The notes: generated by a model from the sequence alone, not told the origin. A stretch of DNA of 64,000 nt from Azolla caroliniana (GCA_043228905.1 JBHGNT010000006.1:7874001-7938000), one strand, 5' to 3'; shown: positions 31,934 to 43,224, counted from the first letter of the stretch. A program made the numbers and translations.

Positions 31934-33861
31934 TCACTCCTGTGGGAGGAAATCTATCAGTCCTATATTTTGTCGACAGACTCTGAGTCTATCCATAGGT
32001 AGGTTCTTCGTCAGCATGTCGGATCCATTGTCATCAGTATGGATCTTTTCGAGAGAAAACTCTCCTTCTTCGACTCTCTCCCGTAACTAGTGATACCTTC
32101 TCTGTATGTGCTTGGTCCGGGAGTGGTATGCCGCGTTCTTGGCTAGGTGTATGGCACTTTGGTTGTCACAATGAAGCAAGAACTCCTATTGCTTCATGCC
32201 TAGTTCGGTGAGAAAATTTCTCATCTAGATCAGCTCTTTTCTGGCTTCTACCGCTGCCATATACTCTGCCTCTGTAGTTGACAAGGCTATAGACTTTTGC
32301 AGTCGTGAGTGCCACGACACTGCTCCCCCTGCATAGGTCATCACGCACCCTGACGTGGATCGGCTCGAGTCGATATCTCCTGACATGTCCGAATTGGTAA
32401 AACCTTCCAGCACAGGTTTTCCGACACCATACCTTAGGCACACCCCCGAGGTGCCCTTTAAGTACCTGAGTATCCATTTCACCGCTGCCCAGTGTTCTCT
32501 CCCTGGATTACTCATATATCGGCTTACTGTTCCCACAACAAATGCTATGTCCGGTCTCGTACAGACCATAGCATACATTAGACTGCCGACGGCTGAGGCA
32601 TATGATACCTTCCTCATCTTGGCCTTCTCCTTCTGTCCCTTCGGACACTGCTTCGCATTTAATCTGCAGTTTGTCGGCAACACGGAGCCGACCAACTTTG
32701 CATTCGACATGTTGAACCTCTCTAGGATTTTCATCACATACTTCTGTTGTGACAACCATAGCACCTTTCGAGCTCTGTCTCGGGTTATGTGCATCCCTAG
32801 GATTTGTTTTGCCGGTCCAAGGTCTTTCATGGAAAATGATTTGCCGAAAGCTTTCTTCAAGCTTCCAATCTTCCTTGCATCTTGGCCGACTATCAACATG
32901 TCATCAACGTATAACAAGAGAATAGAGAAATCTCCTTCTTCGTACCTTTTGACGAACACATAGTGATCGGCCTGTGTTTTTTGGAACCGATGTTCCATCA
33001 TGAAGGACTCAAATTTCTTGTACCATTGGCGTGGAGCTTGTTTCAGTCCGTACTAGCTTTTCCTCAGTCGACACACCAAATTCTCTTTCCCTTTTTCTTC
33101 AAAGCCTTTGGGTTGTTGCATGTAGATTTCTTCTTCTAGCTCCTCGTGCAGAAATGCGGTTTTGACATCCAACTGTTCGATCTCTAGGTCCATGCTGGCC
33201 GCTATGCTCAGAACAGTTCGAATCAATGTCATCTTCACAACTGGTGCGAATAATTCGTCAAAGTCGACGCCCTTCCTCTGTTGGAAACCCTTCACCACTA
33301 TGCGGGCTTTATACCTGGGCTCGCTGTCGACTTCTCCAGTCTTGACCTTGTAGACCTATTTATTCCTGAGTGCTCTTTTACCTTTCGGCAGCTCTACTAG
33401 GTCGTAGGTGTAATTCACGTGCAAGGATTCCATCCCTCTTGCATCGCGTTCAGCCACTTTTCTTTGCTCTCGTCGGCAATGGCTTCTTCATAGCACTCCG
33501 GTTCACCATCATTAGTCAAGAGGATGTATTGACTGGCATATGTAGTCGGTGCCTTCCTTTGTCTGAGTGGGTACCTTCGTCCACTCACTGTTGGCTCTAG
33601 TCCGGATGTCTTTGCCCACTCTTCTCTTTGCTTGGGATTCTACTCGTCAATCGCCATCTCTAGGTTGGATAACTCCAACTCATATTCATCAATTGACTTC
33701 AACAGCTCTGCCGACTCTGACTCATAGTCTGTCGGTCTTTTTGACTCGACCGACTCAGATTCGGCTCTGTCGGCCAGTTGTCTCCTTACAGTTACCGGTG
33801 ACGACACACTTGGCCTTAAGTCGATGGTAGTCGAGGTTGACTGGGGAGTCGGTTCTGACTT
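31934..33861 (-). pseudogene. Copia-2 RT and RNase H
   Basis: RT begins near 33350 (KGFQQRKGVDFDELFAPVVKM) with DVKTAFLHEELEEEIYM and the intact box LLYVDDMLIVG. RNase H has EGFTNSDMSGDIDSSRSTSG (Asn replaces the usual Asp), then ALSTTEAEYMAA and HCDNQSAIHLAKN, ending DFLPQE at 31934. Stops near 33053, 32225, 32160 and 32090 break it. Bases 33360-33861 are the Ser/Glu-rich linker between integrase and RT and are badly decayed. Confidence 0.85.
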
Positions 33862-35033
33862 CTATTGCTTCCAGTCTTCAATTGTCTTGTCTTCTAGAAA
33901 GACTACATCCCGACTTCTCACTACCTTCTTGTCGACTAAGTCCCACAACCGGTAGCCGAACTCATCTTCCGAGTATCCCATGAATATGCATGCTTTCAAC
34001 TTGCTGTCGAGCTTTGACCTCTGATCCTTTGGTACATGCATATACGCCAAACATCCAAACACCCTCAGGTGTTGGTAGCAGACATCCTTCCCTGTCCACA
34101 CCCTCTGTGGGACATGACCCTTTAGAGGTACCGAGGGAGACCTGTTGATCAGATAGACAACTGTGTACATCACCTCTGCCCAATAGGATTTCGGCAGTTT
34201 CGCATGAGAGAGCATGCTCCTTACTCTCTCCATGATCGTTCGATTCATCCTCTCTGCAAGCCCGTTCAACTCTAGGTCTTTGGCACTGTGTATTCAATCC
34301 GAATACCTTGGCACTTGTAGTATTCCTTGAACTGCCCTTTGTATTCGCCACCGTTGTCGGTTCGGACAACCTTCAGTTTCTGACCCGACTCTCTTTCGGT
34401 TCTTGCCTGGAAGTCCTTGAAAACCGACAATACTTGATCCTTCGACTTCAATACAAAGGCCCATGTTTTTCGATTATAGTCGTCAATAAACGTTACAAAG
34501 TACTGTCCTTCTCGATGCGATGGAGCATCCACATAACACACATCTGTTTGCACTAGTTCCAGTGCAACTTCTCTTCTCCTTCGTGGTCTTGTGTGGAATG
34601 CCGCCCTGTTCTACTTTCCGGCTAAGCAGTCGACACACTTCTCCCGGTGCACACCCGTGACTTCTGGTAGAAGTTTCTGGTCGGCTAGTAGGTGCATTCC
34701 CTTCTCACTCATGTGGCCTAGCCTCGTATGCCATATTTCCCTTGCCGAGTCGGCTGCCATATTTACTTCCGATTTGCATAGTCAGGCATGCATCATGTAC
34801 AATGTGCCTTCTTTCTGTGCTCGGGCCACTATGAGATTTTCTCGGCAGAACTTCCACTTGCCATTCCGAAAACTACCACTGTAGCCTTCGTCGTCAAGCC
34901 TTCCAGTCGATATCAGATTCAATCTGATATCGGGGACGTGTTGAACATCCTTCAATGTCGGTCGACACCCTGTCGACGTCATTAAGCACACACTTCCGAC
35001 TCCGGTTATCTTGCACTCTCCACTATCACCCAT
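33862..35033 (-). pseudogene. Copia-2 integrase, frameshifted
   Basis: GAG-pre-integrase part LKDVQHVPDIRLNLIS, then the HHCC finger (IWHTRLGHMSEKGM, KCVDCLAGK), catalytic Asp in VQTDVCYVD, Asp in VRTDNGGEYKG and Glu in LNGLAERMNRT. The Asp-Asp part lies in one frame (34272-35033) and the Glu part in another (33862-34269), so a small indel sits near 34270. The C-terminal portion VFGCLAYMHVPKDQRSKLD is typical of copia integrases. Stops are also present near 34782 and 34615. Confidence 0.85.
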
Positions 35034-35056
35034 CTTTACATAGCCATGATCCCCAG

Positions 35057-36019
35057 CTATGTAAGTCGAGAAATACTCTCTCGACGAGTAATGTGGAAGG
35101 ATGCGCTGGAATCAATCACCCAAGTGCACTCTTCGCTTGCAAGATTTGCACTTGTCTGTTCATAGATGAACAGAAGTTCCTCATTGCTCGTAGCAATGGC
35201 CGAAGTGTTCTTTTCATCCAGAATTTTCCGAGGTTCGACATTGTTTCTGACACTCTTGTCTTTTCTCATGTGTCGGCAGTCCTTCTGGAAATGTCCAGGT
35301 TTTCCGCAATAAAAGCACACAAGCTTACCTCTGGACTTCAATCTAGCCTGGGTTTTGTCCGTGTGCTGCGGACTTCTTCTTGACCGGTCCCTTCGTCTAT
35401 CCATATGTTGAGTCAGATTCGACTCCGTTTGGGACATGACTCCTTTGTCTTTCCTCCTTGCCTCCTTGTTTAGGATGCTTGTCTTCACCGTCTGTAAAGA
35501 CAAGTTCTCTTCTTGACAGGAGGTGTTGAGAGTAACCACCAGGTTCTCCCAGCTTTCCGGCAGTGTGCACATCAGCAGGATGGCCTGCATTGCGTCATCC
35601 AGGGGAAACTTGGTCGCTGCAAGTTGATTCACATACCCCATGAAAGTGCTGATGTGTTCGACGATGCTCTCACCGTCTTTGTATTTCAGCCGTATGATTT
35701 TTCTCATCAGTGAGGTTCTGTTTAGCGCGTTCTTCCTCTCGTACAGACTCGACAGCTTCTGCCACATCTCGTGGGCATTCGTGTCATTCGCGACATGCTG
35801 AAGGACACTTACATCGACACATTGTCGGATTGTGGCCACCGCCTTCCTATTAAGAAGCTTCCAGTTCGACTCCAATACCCCCTCGGGTATTTTTGCTATG
35901 TTGATTGGTTCGTACAGGTCTTTGACTATGAGAGGGTCTTCCATCTTGATCTTCCAGTCTGCATAGTTCTGTGAGTTTAGAACTATCATACATGGGAAAC
36001 TGCTCACACCTCCTTCCAT
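35057..36019 (-). pseudogene. Copia-2 gag and protease start
   Basis: Open for 320 codons from ATG 36019. The copia Gag core has YADWKIKMEDPLIVKDLY and SLYERKNALNRTSLMRKI, then a basic region and the CCHC knuckle CFYCGKPGHFQKDC. The protease motif is WVIDSSASFHIT; the catalytic D-S-G is changed to D-S-S by one base. The frame then ends, and the next part of pol is in another frame. The Gag reading frame itself is intact, so I call it a pseudogene because of the protease and downstream breaks. Confidence 0.85.
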
Positions 36020-36032
36020 GCTTGCACCTCAA

Positions 36033-36044
36033 GCTTTGATACCA
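36033..36044 (-). other. Copia-2 primer binding site (tRNA-iMet)
   Basis: TGGTATCAAAGC on the minus strand, 3 nt from the LTR; one mismatch to the usual TGGTATCAGAGC. Confidence 0.85.
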
Positions 36045-36047
36045 GTT

Positions 36048-36179
36048 TGTCGAGAAATCGATGCGGAACTAGATCACAATAAACGAACTACGTGCTGAAA
36101 TACGAATTACAGAAGTAAAATGCTAGAAAGACAAGACAAACAGATGTACACAGAGATTTACGTGGAAACCCTAAAACGG
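36048..36179 (-). repeat. Copia-2 5' LTR, partial
   Basis: TGTCGAGAAATCGATG onward matches the first 130 bp of the partner LTR with few differences, then stops at the GF3 insertion. Confidence 0.9.
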
Positions 36180-36846
36180 TGCCGCGTTGTTACGCGCGTG
36201 CGTGGAGAACGAGGCGAGACCACGGGGGCCTTGGACCGAGAAATAACCGAATCAGAAGAGGGGAAGGAAACTCCCGATATACTTCACAGCACACATTCAC
36301 AGGAGTAGCAGCTAACTCGGAACAATGGAGACAAAACAAATGTAAATGTATATATATAAGTCAAGGAGTTACAACCGGCGAGTCGGCAAGTGATAGGCTT
36401 CGACGCCTGCACACATACACACACACACACTCAGAACGCGGAATGGAGACTCTGCCGGAAGCACTCGGGCATTCCGCAGAGCAGTGTCAGCCTCCTGAAA
36501 CCTCCACAGAACGACGAAGGAGAAGACAAAGGAGAAGAGCTCGGTTCCAGTCCGGCAACACCTTGTCCTCTACAAAATGCGATATATTTTCCTCCCCTAA
36601 CTCTCCCTCTCTTTTATAACCCAAGGAGGGAGACCGTTACTACCCGTTACATCATGTTTATTCCCTATCCTTTCGGACAGAGATACGCATCGATTTTCCC
36701 CCTAATGAATGCGTGCTACCTAGGATTTCACCTTAGTCGACTTGTACCTATCTGCGTACTATACAACAAAACTTGTGCCCACGTGTAAGGGCCGGTTTAT
36801 GCATGTTATACCTGGTTTCTGCCTCGGGACGGTTTTCTCCACAACA
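36180..36846 (-). repeat. GF3 3' LTR
   Basis: 667 bp, plus-strand ends TGCCGCGTTGTTACGCGCG and TCTCCACAACA. TATAAAAG at 36611-36618 (minus) behind CTCCTTGGGT. Followed by the purine tract. Confidence 0.9.
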
Positions 36847-36920
36847 TCCGCTCCCACCTAACCGCGCATCCACCGGTATGCGCCAAAATTAGACTCTTGC
36901 CGGAGAAGACCGGCCCACGG

Positions 36921-37490
36921 TTATCCTTCGTCTTCCGGATCGTCATCCATTCCGAGCTGGTCATTGTCGCTATTCGGGTCCTCTGGGTCCGGTTCAGCCT
37001 CTTGCCGCTTCTTGAACGCTTTGACTCTTTTCCCCACCACCGGTACTGCCATCCTTGTCTCGTCGAGCTCCACGAGATGGTAGGTCCCATTGTCGTTAGC
37101 ACTTGTCACCACATAAGGCTTGAACCACCTTCTTGCAAACTTCCACATTGCCCTGTGCTGGTTGTTGAGGCTGCTGTCATACACTAGAACCCAGTTGCCT
37201 TCCTCGATCTTCTTCGGTCTCAACCGGTGAGTCTGGTCGAACCATCCTTTGTTCTTTACCCTTGCCATCCGTAGCTTCTCCGCGGCTCGGTCCACGTCCT
37301 CCGGTCTTCACTCCAGCTGCTGAATTCATGCCGCTAACAGCTCCTCTCGGCTCATCTCGTCTTTCCAGTCCATCGTGGCCCATGAGGAGATTGTCTGCTC
37401 TGTTGGCATGATCGGCTTCTACCCGTACATTAGCTCCGCCGGCATGAACCCGGTTACCGAACTGTGTGTAGTTCGGTCCGCCCACAACGC
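36921..37490 (-). pseudogene. GF3 integrase C-terminal end
   Basis: FMPAELMYG-like start, then KIEEGNWVLVYDSSLNNQHRAM, RWFKPYVVTSANDNGTYHLVELDE and an acidic Asp/Glu tail ending near 36921, as at the end of GF4 pol. The module core reads WFKPY where GF4 has WFGPY. Stops lie near 37420 and 37325. It continues at 50918 across copia-3. Confidence 0.8.
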
Positions 37491-38301
37491 TGACGGGAAC
37501 TCAACACTCCTTATGCGCACCGCTCGGCCACAACCGAGCTTAGAATGATGCACAGAAAAAAGGGAAATAAAACACGACACAAAGGAGAGAAAAGGGACAC
37601 AGAATGTTTACGTGGAAAACCCCAAACTAGGGGAAAAACCACGGCAGCCCACTGGCTGCAAACTGTCACTATGTAAGAATGTACAATAGTGAGTTCACTG
37701 AGGCAACAACCCCGTGCTCACAGATCTTCGCCACAGGTGGCGGTTACAACAGAGGCAACGACCTCTTTCTCTCTCTCTCTCTCTCTCTGTACACAGTTAC
37801 GCGTTCTCACTTCTTCTTGCACCAACAAGTGAATGACAACAACACACTAAAAGTTTGCCCTAAGTCATATTTATACTAATATGACTTTTAGGCTATTTAC
37901 AAATATAGCCTCGATGGGCTCTCAGAAACATATTTACGAATATGTCTCTTTGTCCGGTTCTCACCGGGTCTGTACCATCTGGTTCAATGTAACCGGGTAC
38001 TCCTCATCCGGTCTTCACCGGGTCTGTATCATCCAGCTCTCCGTAACCGGGTACTCCTCATCCGGTCTTCACCGGGTTTGTATCATCTGGCTCTCCGTAG
38101 CCGGGTACTCCTCATTCGGTCTTCACCGGGTCTGTATCATCCGACTCTCCATAGCCGGGTCCTCCTCATCCGGTCTTCACCGGGTCTGTATCATCCGGCT
38201 CTCCGTAGCCGGGTCCACCTCATACGGTTTCGGCCTCGGCTGAGTTTGTTCATCGGCACTGTTCTTCTCCCTTCCCATCCGGAGGGACCTGTCTCCCAAC
38301 A
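37491..38301 (-). repeat. Copia-3 3' LTR
   Basis: 811 bp, plus-strand TGACGGGAACTC...CTCCCAACA. Contains (CT)n near 37769-37789 and a 54-bp tandem array. The long plus-strand frame 37881-38243 is this array being open by chance. Confidence 0.95.
37954..38218. repeat. 54-bp tandem array with paired hairpins, 5 units
   Basis: Each 54-bp unit has two short perfect or near-perfect inverted repeats: CCGGT(CTTC)ACCGG and CCGGCT(CTCCGT)AGCCGG. Loops and some stem bases vary between units. Confidence 0.85.
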
Positions 38302-38311
38302 AACTCTCCCT

Positions 38312-39112
38312 TCACTCCGGCATGGGGTGTCTTACCAGCCCGATCTTCTTCCGGCATGCGTTCAGCTTGTCGGGTGTCAACACTTTGGTCAGAATATCTG
38401 ACCCGTTCTCGGTCGTGTGGATCTTCGTCAGTGCGAACTCCTGGTCATCTACTCTTTCCCGGATCCAGTGATACCTCCGCTGGATATGCTTCGTCCGGGA
38501 ATGGCAGGCCGCATTCTTAGCAAGGTGGATGACACTTTGACTGTCGCAATAGAGTCGGTATTCCTCTTGCCGGATACCGAGCTCTCCGATGAAGTCCTTC
38601 ATCCATAATATTTCCTTGCCGGCTTCCATAGCCGCCATGAACTCCGCCTCCGTGGTTGACAATGCAACCGTCTTCTGCAGCCTCGACTGCCACGAAACAG
38701 CTCCCCCTGCATATGTCATTACATACCCGGATGTAGACCGGCTGGTATCCACATCAGCCGACATGTCCGAATCGGTGAAACCGTCCAGTTGAGGTTTTCC
38801 GGAGCCGAATCGGAGACACATATTTGATGTGCCCTTCAAATACCGGAGTATCCATTTGACCGCGTTCCAGTGCTCCTTGCCGGGATTGCTCATAAACCGG
38901 CTCACCACTCCGACTGCGTATCCTATGTCCGGTCGGGTACAAACCATTGCGTACATCAAGCTCCGACGGCAGAGGCATATGGAATCTACATCATACCCGC
39001 CTTCTTTGCTTTCGTCTTCGGGCTTTGCTTACCGGATAGCTTGCAGTTTGCCGGAAGTGTCGATCCGACCGGTTTCGCTTCTGACATGTTGAACCGGTGA
39101 AGCACCTTTGTC
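38312..39112 (-). pseudogene. Copia-3 RT end and RNase H
   Basis: RT tail HRFNMSEAKPVGSTLPANCKL, an indel near 38985, then an open 215-codon RNase H: LDGFTDSDMSADVDTSRSTSG with catalytic Asp, ALSTTEAEFMAAMEAGKE with Glu, YCDSQSVIHLAKN with Asp, HSRTKHIQRRYHWIRERV, ending at 38312. RNase H itself looks intact. It connects to 46099 across GF4 (joint CACGT|ACTTC). Confidence 0.9.
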
Positions 39113-39116
39113 ACGT

Positions 39117-39749
39117 TGTCGAGGTTTTCCTCGCGGATGCATGGAATGAGGCGGAACCTCGGGGGTCCTGTACCAAAGAGCAAGAGAGGAAGGAGAAGAG
39201 ACCCTCTACGCGCGAGCGTAGATCCACAGGGACACGGCCTTTCGACGCAAAGACGCAAGTGGGACAGCGACACAGAAAGACACGAATGTATGTATGTATT
39301 AACAAAGACAAACAACAAGAACACGAAGACAACAAAACCACGAAGTTGGTTACAACCGAACAGGCCGGCGAACAGATGCCGATGCCTGTTCGTAAACGCA
39401 CAGAAAGACAGGAGCAGGTTGGAGGTGCTGCCGGAAGCACTCGAGCATTCCTCAGAGCAGCGCGAGCCTCCCGAAACCTGCACAGAAGGAAGCTATGGAG
39501 TTTGCGAACCAGAGAGAGAGAGAGAAGCCTTTCCACGCAAACCGACAGCACTTCGTCCTCGACTCTCCGCGATCCCCCCCCCCCCTTCTCGTCTCCCTCC
39601 TTTTTATAGGCAAGGAAGGAGCCGTTTCCCCTTTACTTCCTACCCACTAAATCTACCCGCCTAGGATCTTCTATGGACAACATTCGAGAAGAGCCGGTTC
39701 CTACGCTCCTGTGCACCGATTCCGCTTGTGGACGGTTTTCTTCACGACA
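39117..39749 (-). repeat. GF4 3' LTR
   Basis: 633 bp, plus-strand TGTCGAGGTTTTCC...CTTCACGACA. The outer start differs from GF1 (TGTCGAGG against TGTTGCG), so it is a distinct subfamily. The purine tract follows at 39750. Confidence 0.95.
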
Positions 39750-39822
39750 TCCGCCCCCACCTAACCGCGCATCCACCGGCATGCGCCAAATTGAGTTGGG
39801 ACGGAGAAAACCGGTCCAGCCT

Positions 39823-42800
39823 TCATTCCCCGCCCGTCGGTTCTTCCTCGGTTTCGGATCGTTCGTCGTTGCGGTCGAGGCCAACCGGATCCGGCTCGTC
39901 ATCGTGACGCTTCTTGAACGCTTTGATCCGCTTCCCCGCTACCGGTATCTCCATTCTCGTACCGTCGAGTTCCTCCAGATGGTACGTCCCGTTGTCGTTG
40001 GCGCTTTGTACCACGTAAGGCCCGAACCACCTTCTTGCGAACTTCTGTGTCGCTTGGTGCTGGTTGTCAAGGTTGCTGTCGTAGACTAGCACCCAGTCGC
40101 CTTCCTCGATCTTCTTCGGTCGGAGCTGGTGCGTTCGGTCGAACCGGGCTTTGTTCCTCATCCTTGCTTCCCGAAGCTTTTCCGCAACCTGCTCCACGTC
40201 CTCCGGTCTTCGCTCGAGCTGTCGTATACGCGCCACCAGCAGCTCCTCCTGGCTCATCTCGTCTCTCCAGTCCACGGTTGCCCACGAGGAGATCGTACGT
40301 TCCATCGGCATGACCGGCTTCTGCCCAAACATGAGTTCTGCCGGCATGAATCCGGTTACCGAACTGTGCGTAGTTCGGTCCACCCACAACACGTAAGGCA
40401 ACAGCCGCGGCCAGTTCCCGACTTGACCTCCGCATGCCCGAACTAACGCCTTGACGATCGGTCCGTGTCCGCGCTCCACCTTCCCATTCGCCTCCGGATT
40501 ATACGCAGTGGTAAGCGAGAGCTTGACTCCTAGCCGGTCGAACAGTTCCTCGGCCTCTTCGGCGTCCAACTCCCCACGATCAGCCACGATCTTCCCGACG
40601 CACCCGTACCGGCATATCACGTCCTCGATCAGGAACCGACATACGGCCGTGGTCGTTTTGTTCTGAAGGGCTCGGCCTTCCACCTGGTTCGTCAGATCTT
40701 CCCGAGCCAGGACCAGATACCGCATCTGTCCTACGCCCATCGGCATCGTCACCAGATCTACCATCCATTTGAAGTGGATGGTCGGAGGGTACGTAGGGTG
40801 AAGCTCGTCCCGATGCCGGATTATGGAGTGTATCTGACAGCTCTCGCAAGTTGTCACGAACCGATGCACGTCCCGGTACAGTCCCGGCCACCAGTACTTC
40901 CCCTTTATCTTCTCGAACGTGGCCCACGTTCCACGGTGTCCGGCCCAAGGGCTGTCGTGGTAGCCCGTCAGCAGCTCCTCCTGTTCTTCCTTCATCGCCA
41001 CCACCCGGAGCGGGACGCCGTTCCTCTTCTTCGGGTGCTTCCATAAGTATCCGTCCCGGAGAAAGAATCGGTAAGCTTTCTTCCGGATCTGGTTGGCCTC
41101 GTCCTTCGTCCACGACGCATCCGGCGTCATCGTCCTCAAAAATCCACCGATCTGGAGCCACTCGCCATCGTACTTGCTCTCGTCGAAGTCGTTAAGTGCC
41201 GGAGTGCTCGTCCCATCGGCCGTTCCGTACGCTGCCTCGAAGAAGTCCACGCCGACTTCTTCGTCCTCCGAAACCATGCCGCCCTCGTCATCAAACCTTG
41301 CCCTCGAAAGCCTGTCGGCCATGACGTTGTCCTTTCCGGAAATGTGCCATATTTCCGGGTCCAGGGACTTGATGTACGCTATCCACTGGAGCATCGCCAG
41401 GTTCGGTGTCGCGCATCCGGAAACCATGCCGAGAATCGGCAGGCAATCCGTCTCGATAACCACTTCTGTCCCGATCAAGTAGTCTTTGTCGGCCTTTACT
41501 ACCGAAACGATACCCCAGAGTTCGCGTTTAACCTGGGCATACCCTCGCTGTCGTTCACTGAGAACCTTCGCGCCGAATCGGATCGGGAACCGAATGCCGT
41601 TCTTGTCCTCTTGGTTGATGACCCATCCGATCCCGGTCGGACTCGTATCCACTATTATGTATACCGGGGTACCCTTCCCGTAGACAGCCTTCCGGAGCGC
41701 CGGTGCTGCCGCAAGAGCTTCCTTCAGCTTCCGGACCGACTCCGTGTGCTCGTCTCGCCACTCGAATTTTCGCCCTTTCTTCAGCAACCCGTATAGCGGC
41801 TCCGCAACGTGGGCGTAATGCGGGATCCATATGTGGTAGAACGCGCATGCCCCCAGGAACCTCCGAACTTCCGTAACCGAGCTACAATCGGTCTTCATCG
41901 CGGAGATGGCTTCTACCTTTGCCGGAGACGGCTTCCGGCCATAAGGTCCACATAGGTGTCCGACCACCAGGATTTCCGATTGCCCGAAGGCCAATTTCTC
42001 CCCGGAGAAGGTGAGCCTCGCATCCTGTAGCCTTTGTAGCACCTTCTCGCAGTCGTCGATGTGTGCTGCCGCGAATCGCCGGCATCCGTCCGGCCCGAGT
42101 GTCTCATCCTTCTCTTCCACCGGGCACCCCTTGATCGGGATGTCGTCTAGAAACGGCATGGTGATGTCCGGGATGCAATCCCTCAGTACCTTGTTCATTG
42201 CATTCACCATGTGGGCCACCGAGTTGGTCCCTCCTTGTGGCAGGGTACACATTCGCACTAGGCCGAGGGGGGTTCGCATCGTCGTAATGTCTCTGCTCTC
42301 CACAGCTAGCTGGAACTGGTCGTACCCCGAGTACAGATCACCAACCGAGTAAATCGACCTTCCGGCGAAGGCCTCCGCGAACTCGTCTATGGTCGGTCCG
42401 ATTCCTGCATTCCAAATGGTCACTCTGTTGACCGGCTGCAGGTCTTGAATGAAGCGCATCGTTCCGTTTTTCTTTGGTACGGTAAACCATCGGTTCGAGT
42501 ATGGGGCACTCGACGGTTCGAGAATGCCCATATCTACTTTCTGCCTCAATAGCTCCATCAACTTCGGGATGTGAGCTCTCGGTACCGGAATCGGCTTGAG
42601 ATTCCACGGCACATGCGGTACCGTGAATATCACCATCGGCTCCACGATCGTCGGGTCTACGCACCCGATCTCTTCCGGCGAGAACGTGAAGGCTTTCCCG
42701 TGCCTCCCGAGCATTCTCCGAAACCGGTCTTCCTCCGCCGGCAGTAGGAACCCGCCCCCACCGATCTTGAGCTCCCGGAGCGTCCCGTCGGTGAAGGTGT

Positions 42801-43224
42801 GTCCTATGCAGGCCGCATCTCGTAAACTAGGGTCCGACGCAACCCCTCTGATCCGGGACTCACTGCCCTCCGGTAAGGGTGCCGCGACTGGCCTTACCTT
42901 CCGGTCCACAGTCTTGTACTTCGTGCTAACTCGGGCCATCCGATCCGACCCGAGCCCCCGACTGAAGTTCACGATGACTTCGTACATCTCTTCGGAACAT
43001 ACCGGTATCGTCCGGTCTTCGTTAAGGTCTTCTCCGGCTACTTTCCTCAGCATTCCCAAGGTGTCGTCGAAGGAGACCGCCTCCACGGCTCCGCTGATTT
43101 CCTTGTCCGGGCCGAGAACTCCGCACGCTCGAAGTCGCTCCTCCGCCCTTGCCCTTTCTCGGCCAACGATGCCGACTATCATACATCCTCCGTTGCCGGA
43201 GAAGCAGAATTTTCTACCTATCAT
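39823..43224 (-). CDS. GF4 pol polyprotein: RT, RNase H, integrase
   Basis: An uninterrupted 1133-codon frame. ATG 43224 is internal; the frame is open upstream to the gag stop at 43317, so translation is expected by -1 frameshift. RT spans about residues 200-400, with DLYSGYDQFQL (catalytic Asp) and FLDD at 358-361. RNase H has IIVDTSPTGIGWV, VKRELWGIV and ETDCLPIL. Integrase has the HHCC finger (HDSPWAGHRGTW to CESCQ), Asp823, Asp882 (ADRGELD) and Glu917 (NGKVERGH); the last two are 35 apart, one less than in most gypsy integrases. A GPY/F-like module (WFGPYVV) and acidic tail end it; there is no chromodomain. The RT resembles basidiomycete gypsy elements more than standard plant ones. Confidence 0.92.
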   Translation of the reverse strand: MIGRKFCFSGNGGCMIVGIVGRERARAEERLRACGVLGPDKEISGAVEAVSFDDTLGMLRKVAGEDLNEDRTIPVCSEEMYEVIVNFSRGLGSDRMARVSTKYKTVDRKVRPVAAPLPEGSESRIRGVASDPSLRDAACIGHTFTDGTLRELKIGGGGFLLPAEEDRFRRMLGRHGKAFTFSPEEIGCVDPTIVEPMVIFTVPHVPWNLKPIPVPRAHIPKLMELLRQKVDMGILEPSSAPYSNRWFTVPKKNGTMRFIQDLQPVNRVTIWNAGIGPTIDEFAEAFAGRSIYSVGDLYSGYDQFQLAVESRDITTMRTPLGLVRMCTLPQGGTNSVAHMVNAMNKVLRDCIPDITMPFLDDIPIKGCPVEEKDETLGPDGCRRFAAAHIDDCEKVLQRLQDARLTFSGEKLAFGQSEILVVGHLCGPYGRKPSPAKVEAISAMKTDCSSVTEVRRFLGACAFYHIWIPHYAHVAEPLYGLLKKGRKFEWRDEHTESVRKLKEALAAAPALRKAVYGKGTPVYIIVDTSPTGIGWVINQEDKNGIRFPIRFGAKVLSERQRGYAQVKRELWGIVSVVKADKDYLIGTEVVIETDCLPILGMVSGCATPNLAMLQWIAYIKSLDPEIWHISGKDNVMADRLSRARFDDEGGMVSEDEEVGVDFFEAAYGTADGTSTPALNDFDESKYDGEWLQIGGFLRTMTPDASWTKDEANQIRKKAYRFFLRDGYLWKHPKKRNGVPLRVVAMKEEQEELLTGYHDSPWAGHRGTWATFEKIKGKYWWPGLYRDVHRFVTTCESCQIHSIIRHRDELHPTYPPTIHFKWMVDLVTMPMGVGQMRYLVLAREDLTNQVEGRALQNKTTTAVCRFLIEDVICRYGCVGKIVADRGELDAEEAEELFDRLGVKLSLTTAYNPEANGKVERGHGPIVKALVRACGGQVGNWPRLLPYVLWVDRTTHSSVTGFMPAELMFGQKPVMPMERTISSWATVDWRDEMSQEELLVARIRQLERRPEDVEQVAEKLREARMRNKARFDRTHQLRPKKIEEGDWVLVYDSNLDNQHQATQKFARRWFGPYVVQSANDNGTYHLEELDGTRMEIPVAGKRIKAFKKRHDDEPDPVGLDRNDERSETEEEPTGGE

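Larger units (their letters stand above)
31356..36179 (-). mobile_element. Copia-2, Ty1/copia element (Tnt1-like layout)
   Basis: 3' LTR 31356-31923, pol, gag, PBS, and the first 132 bp of the 5' LTR before GF3 interrupts it at 36180. The left target is ACTTC (31351-31355). The rest of the 5' LTR should lie beyond the window. The LTR starts TA where TG is expected, a single G-to-A change. Confidence 0.85.

Noticed and set aside
37954-38218. CRISPR-like array
   Set aside because: Units are contiguous without variable spacers, and the context is a plant LTR.
37881-38243. 120-codon frame with an 18-residue repeat (also 49777-50160 and 50566-50931)
   Set aside because: The 54-bp DNA repeat is a multiple of three and simply stays open. 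It is inside an LTR and has no start context.
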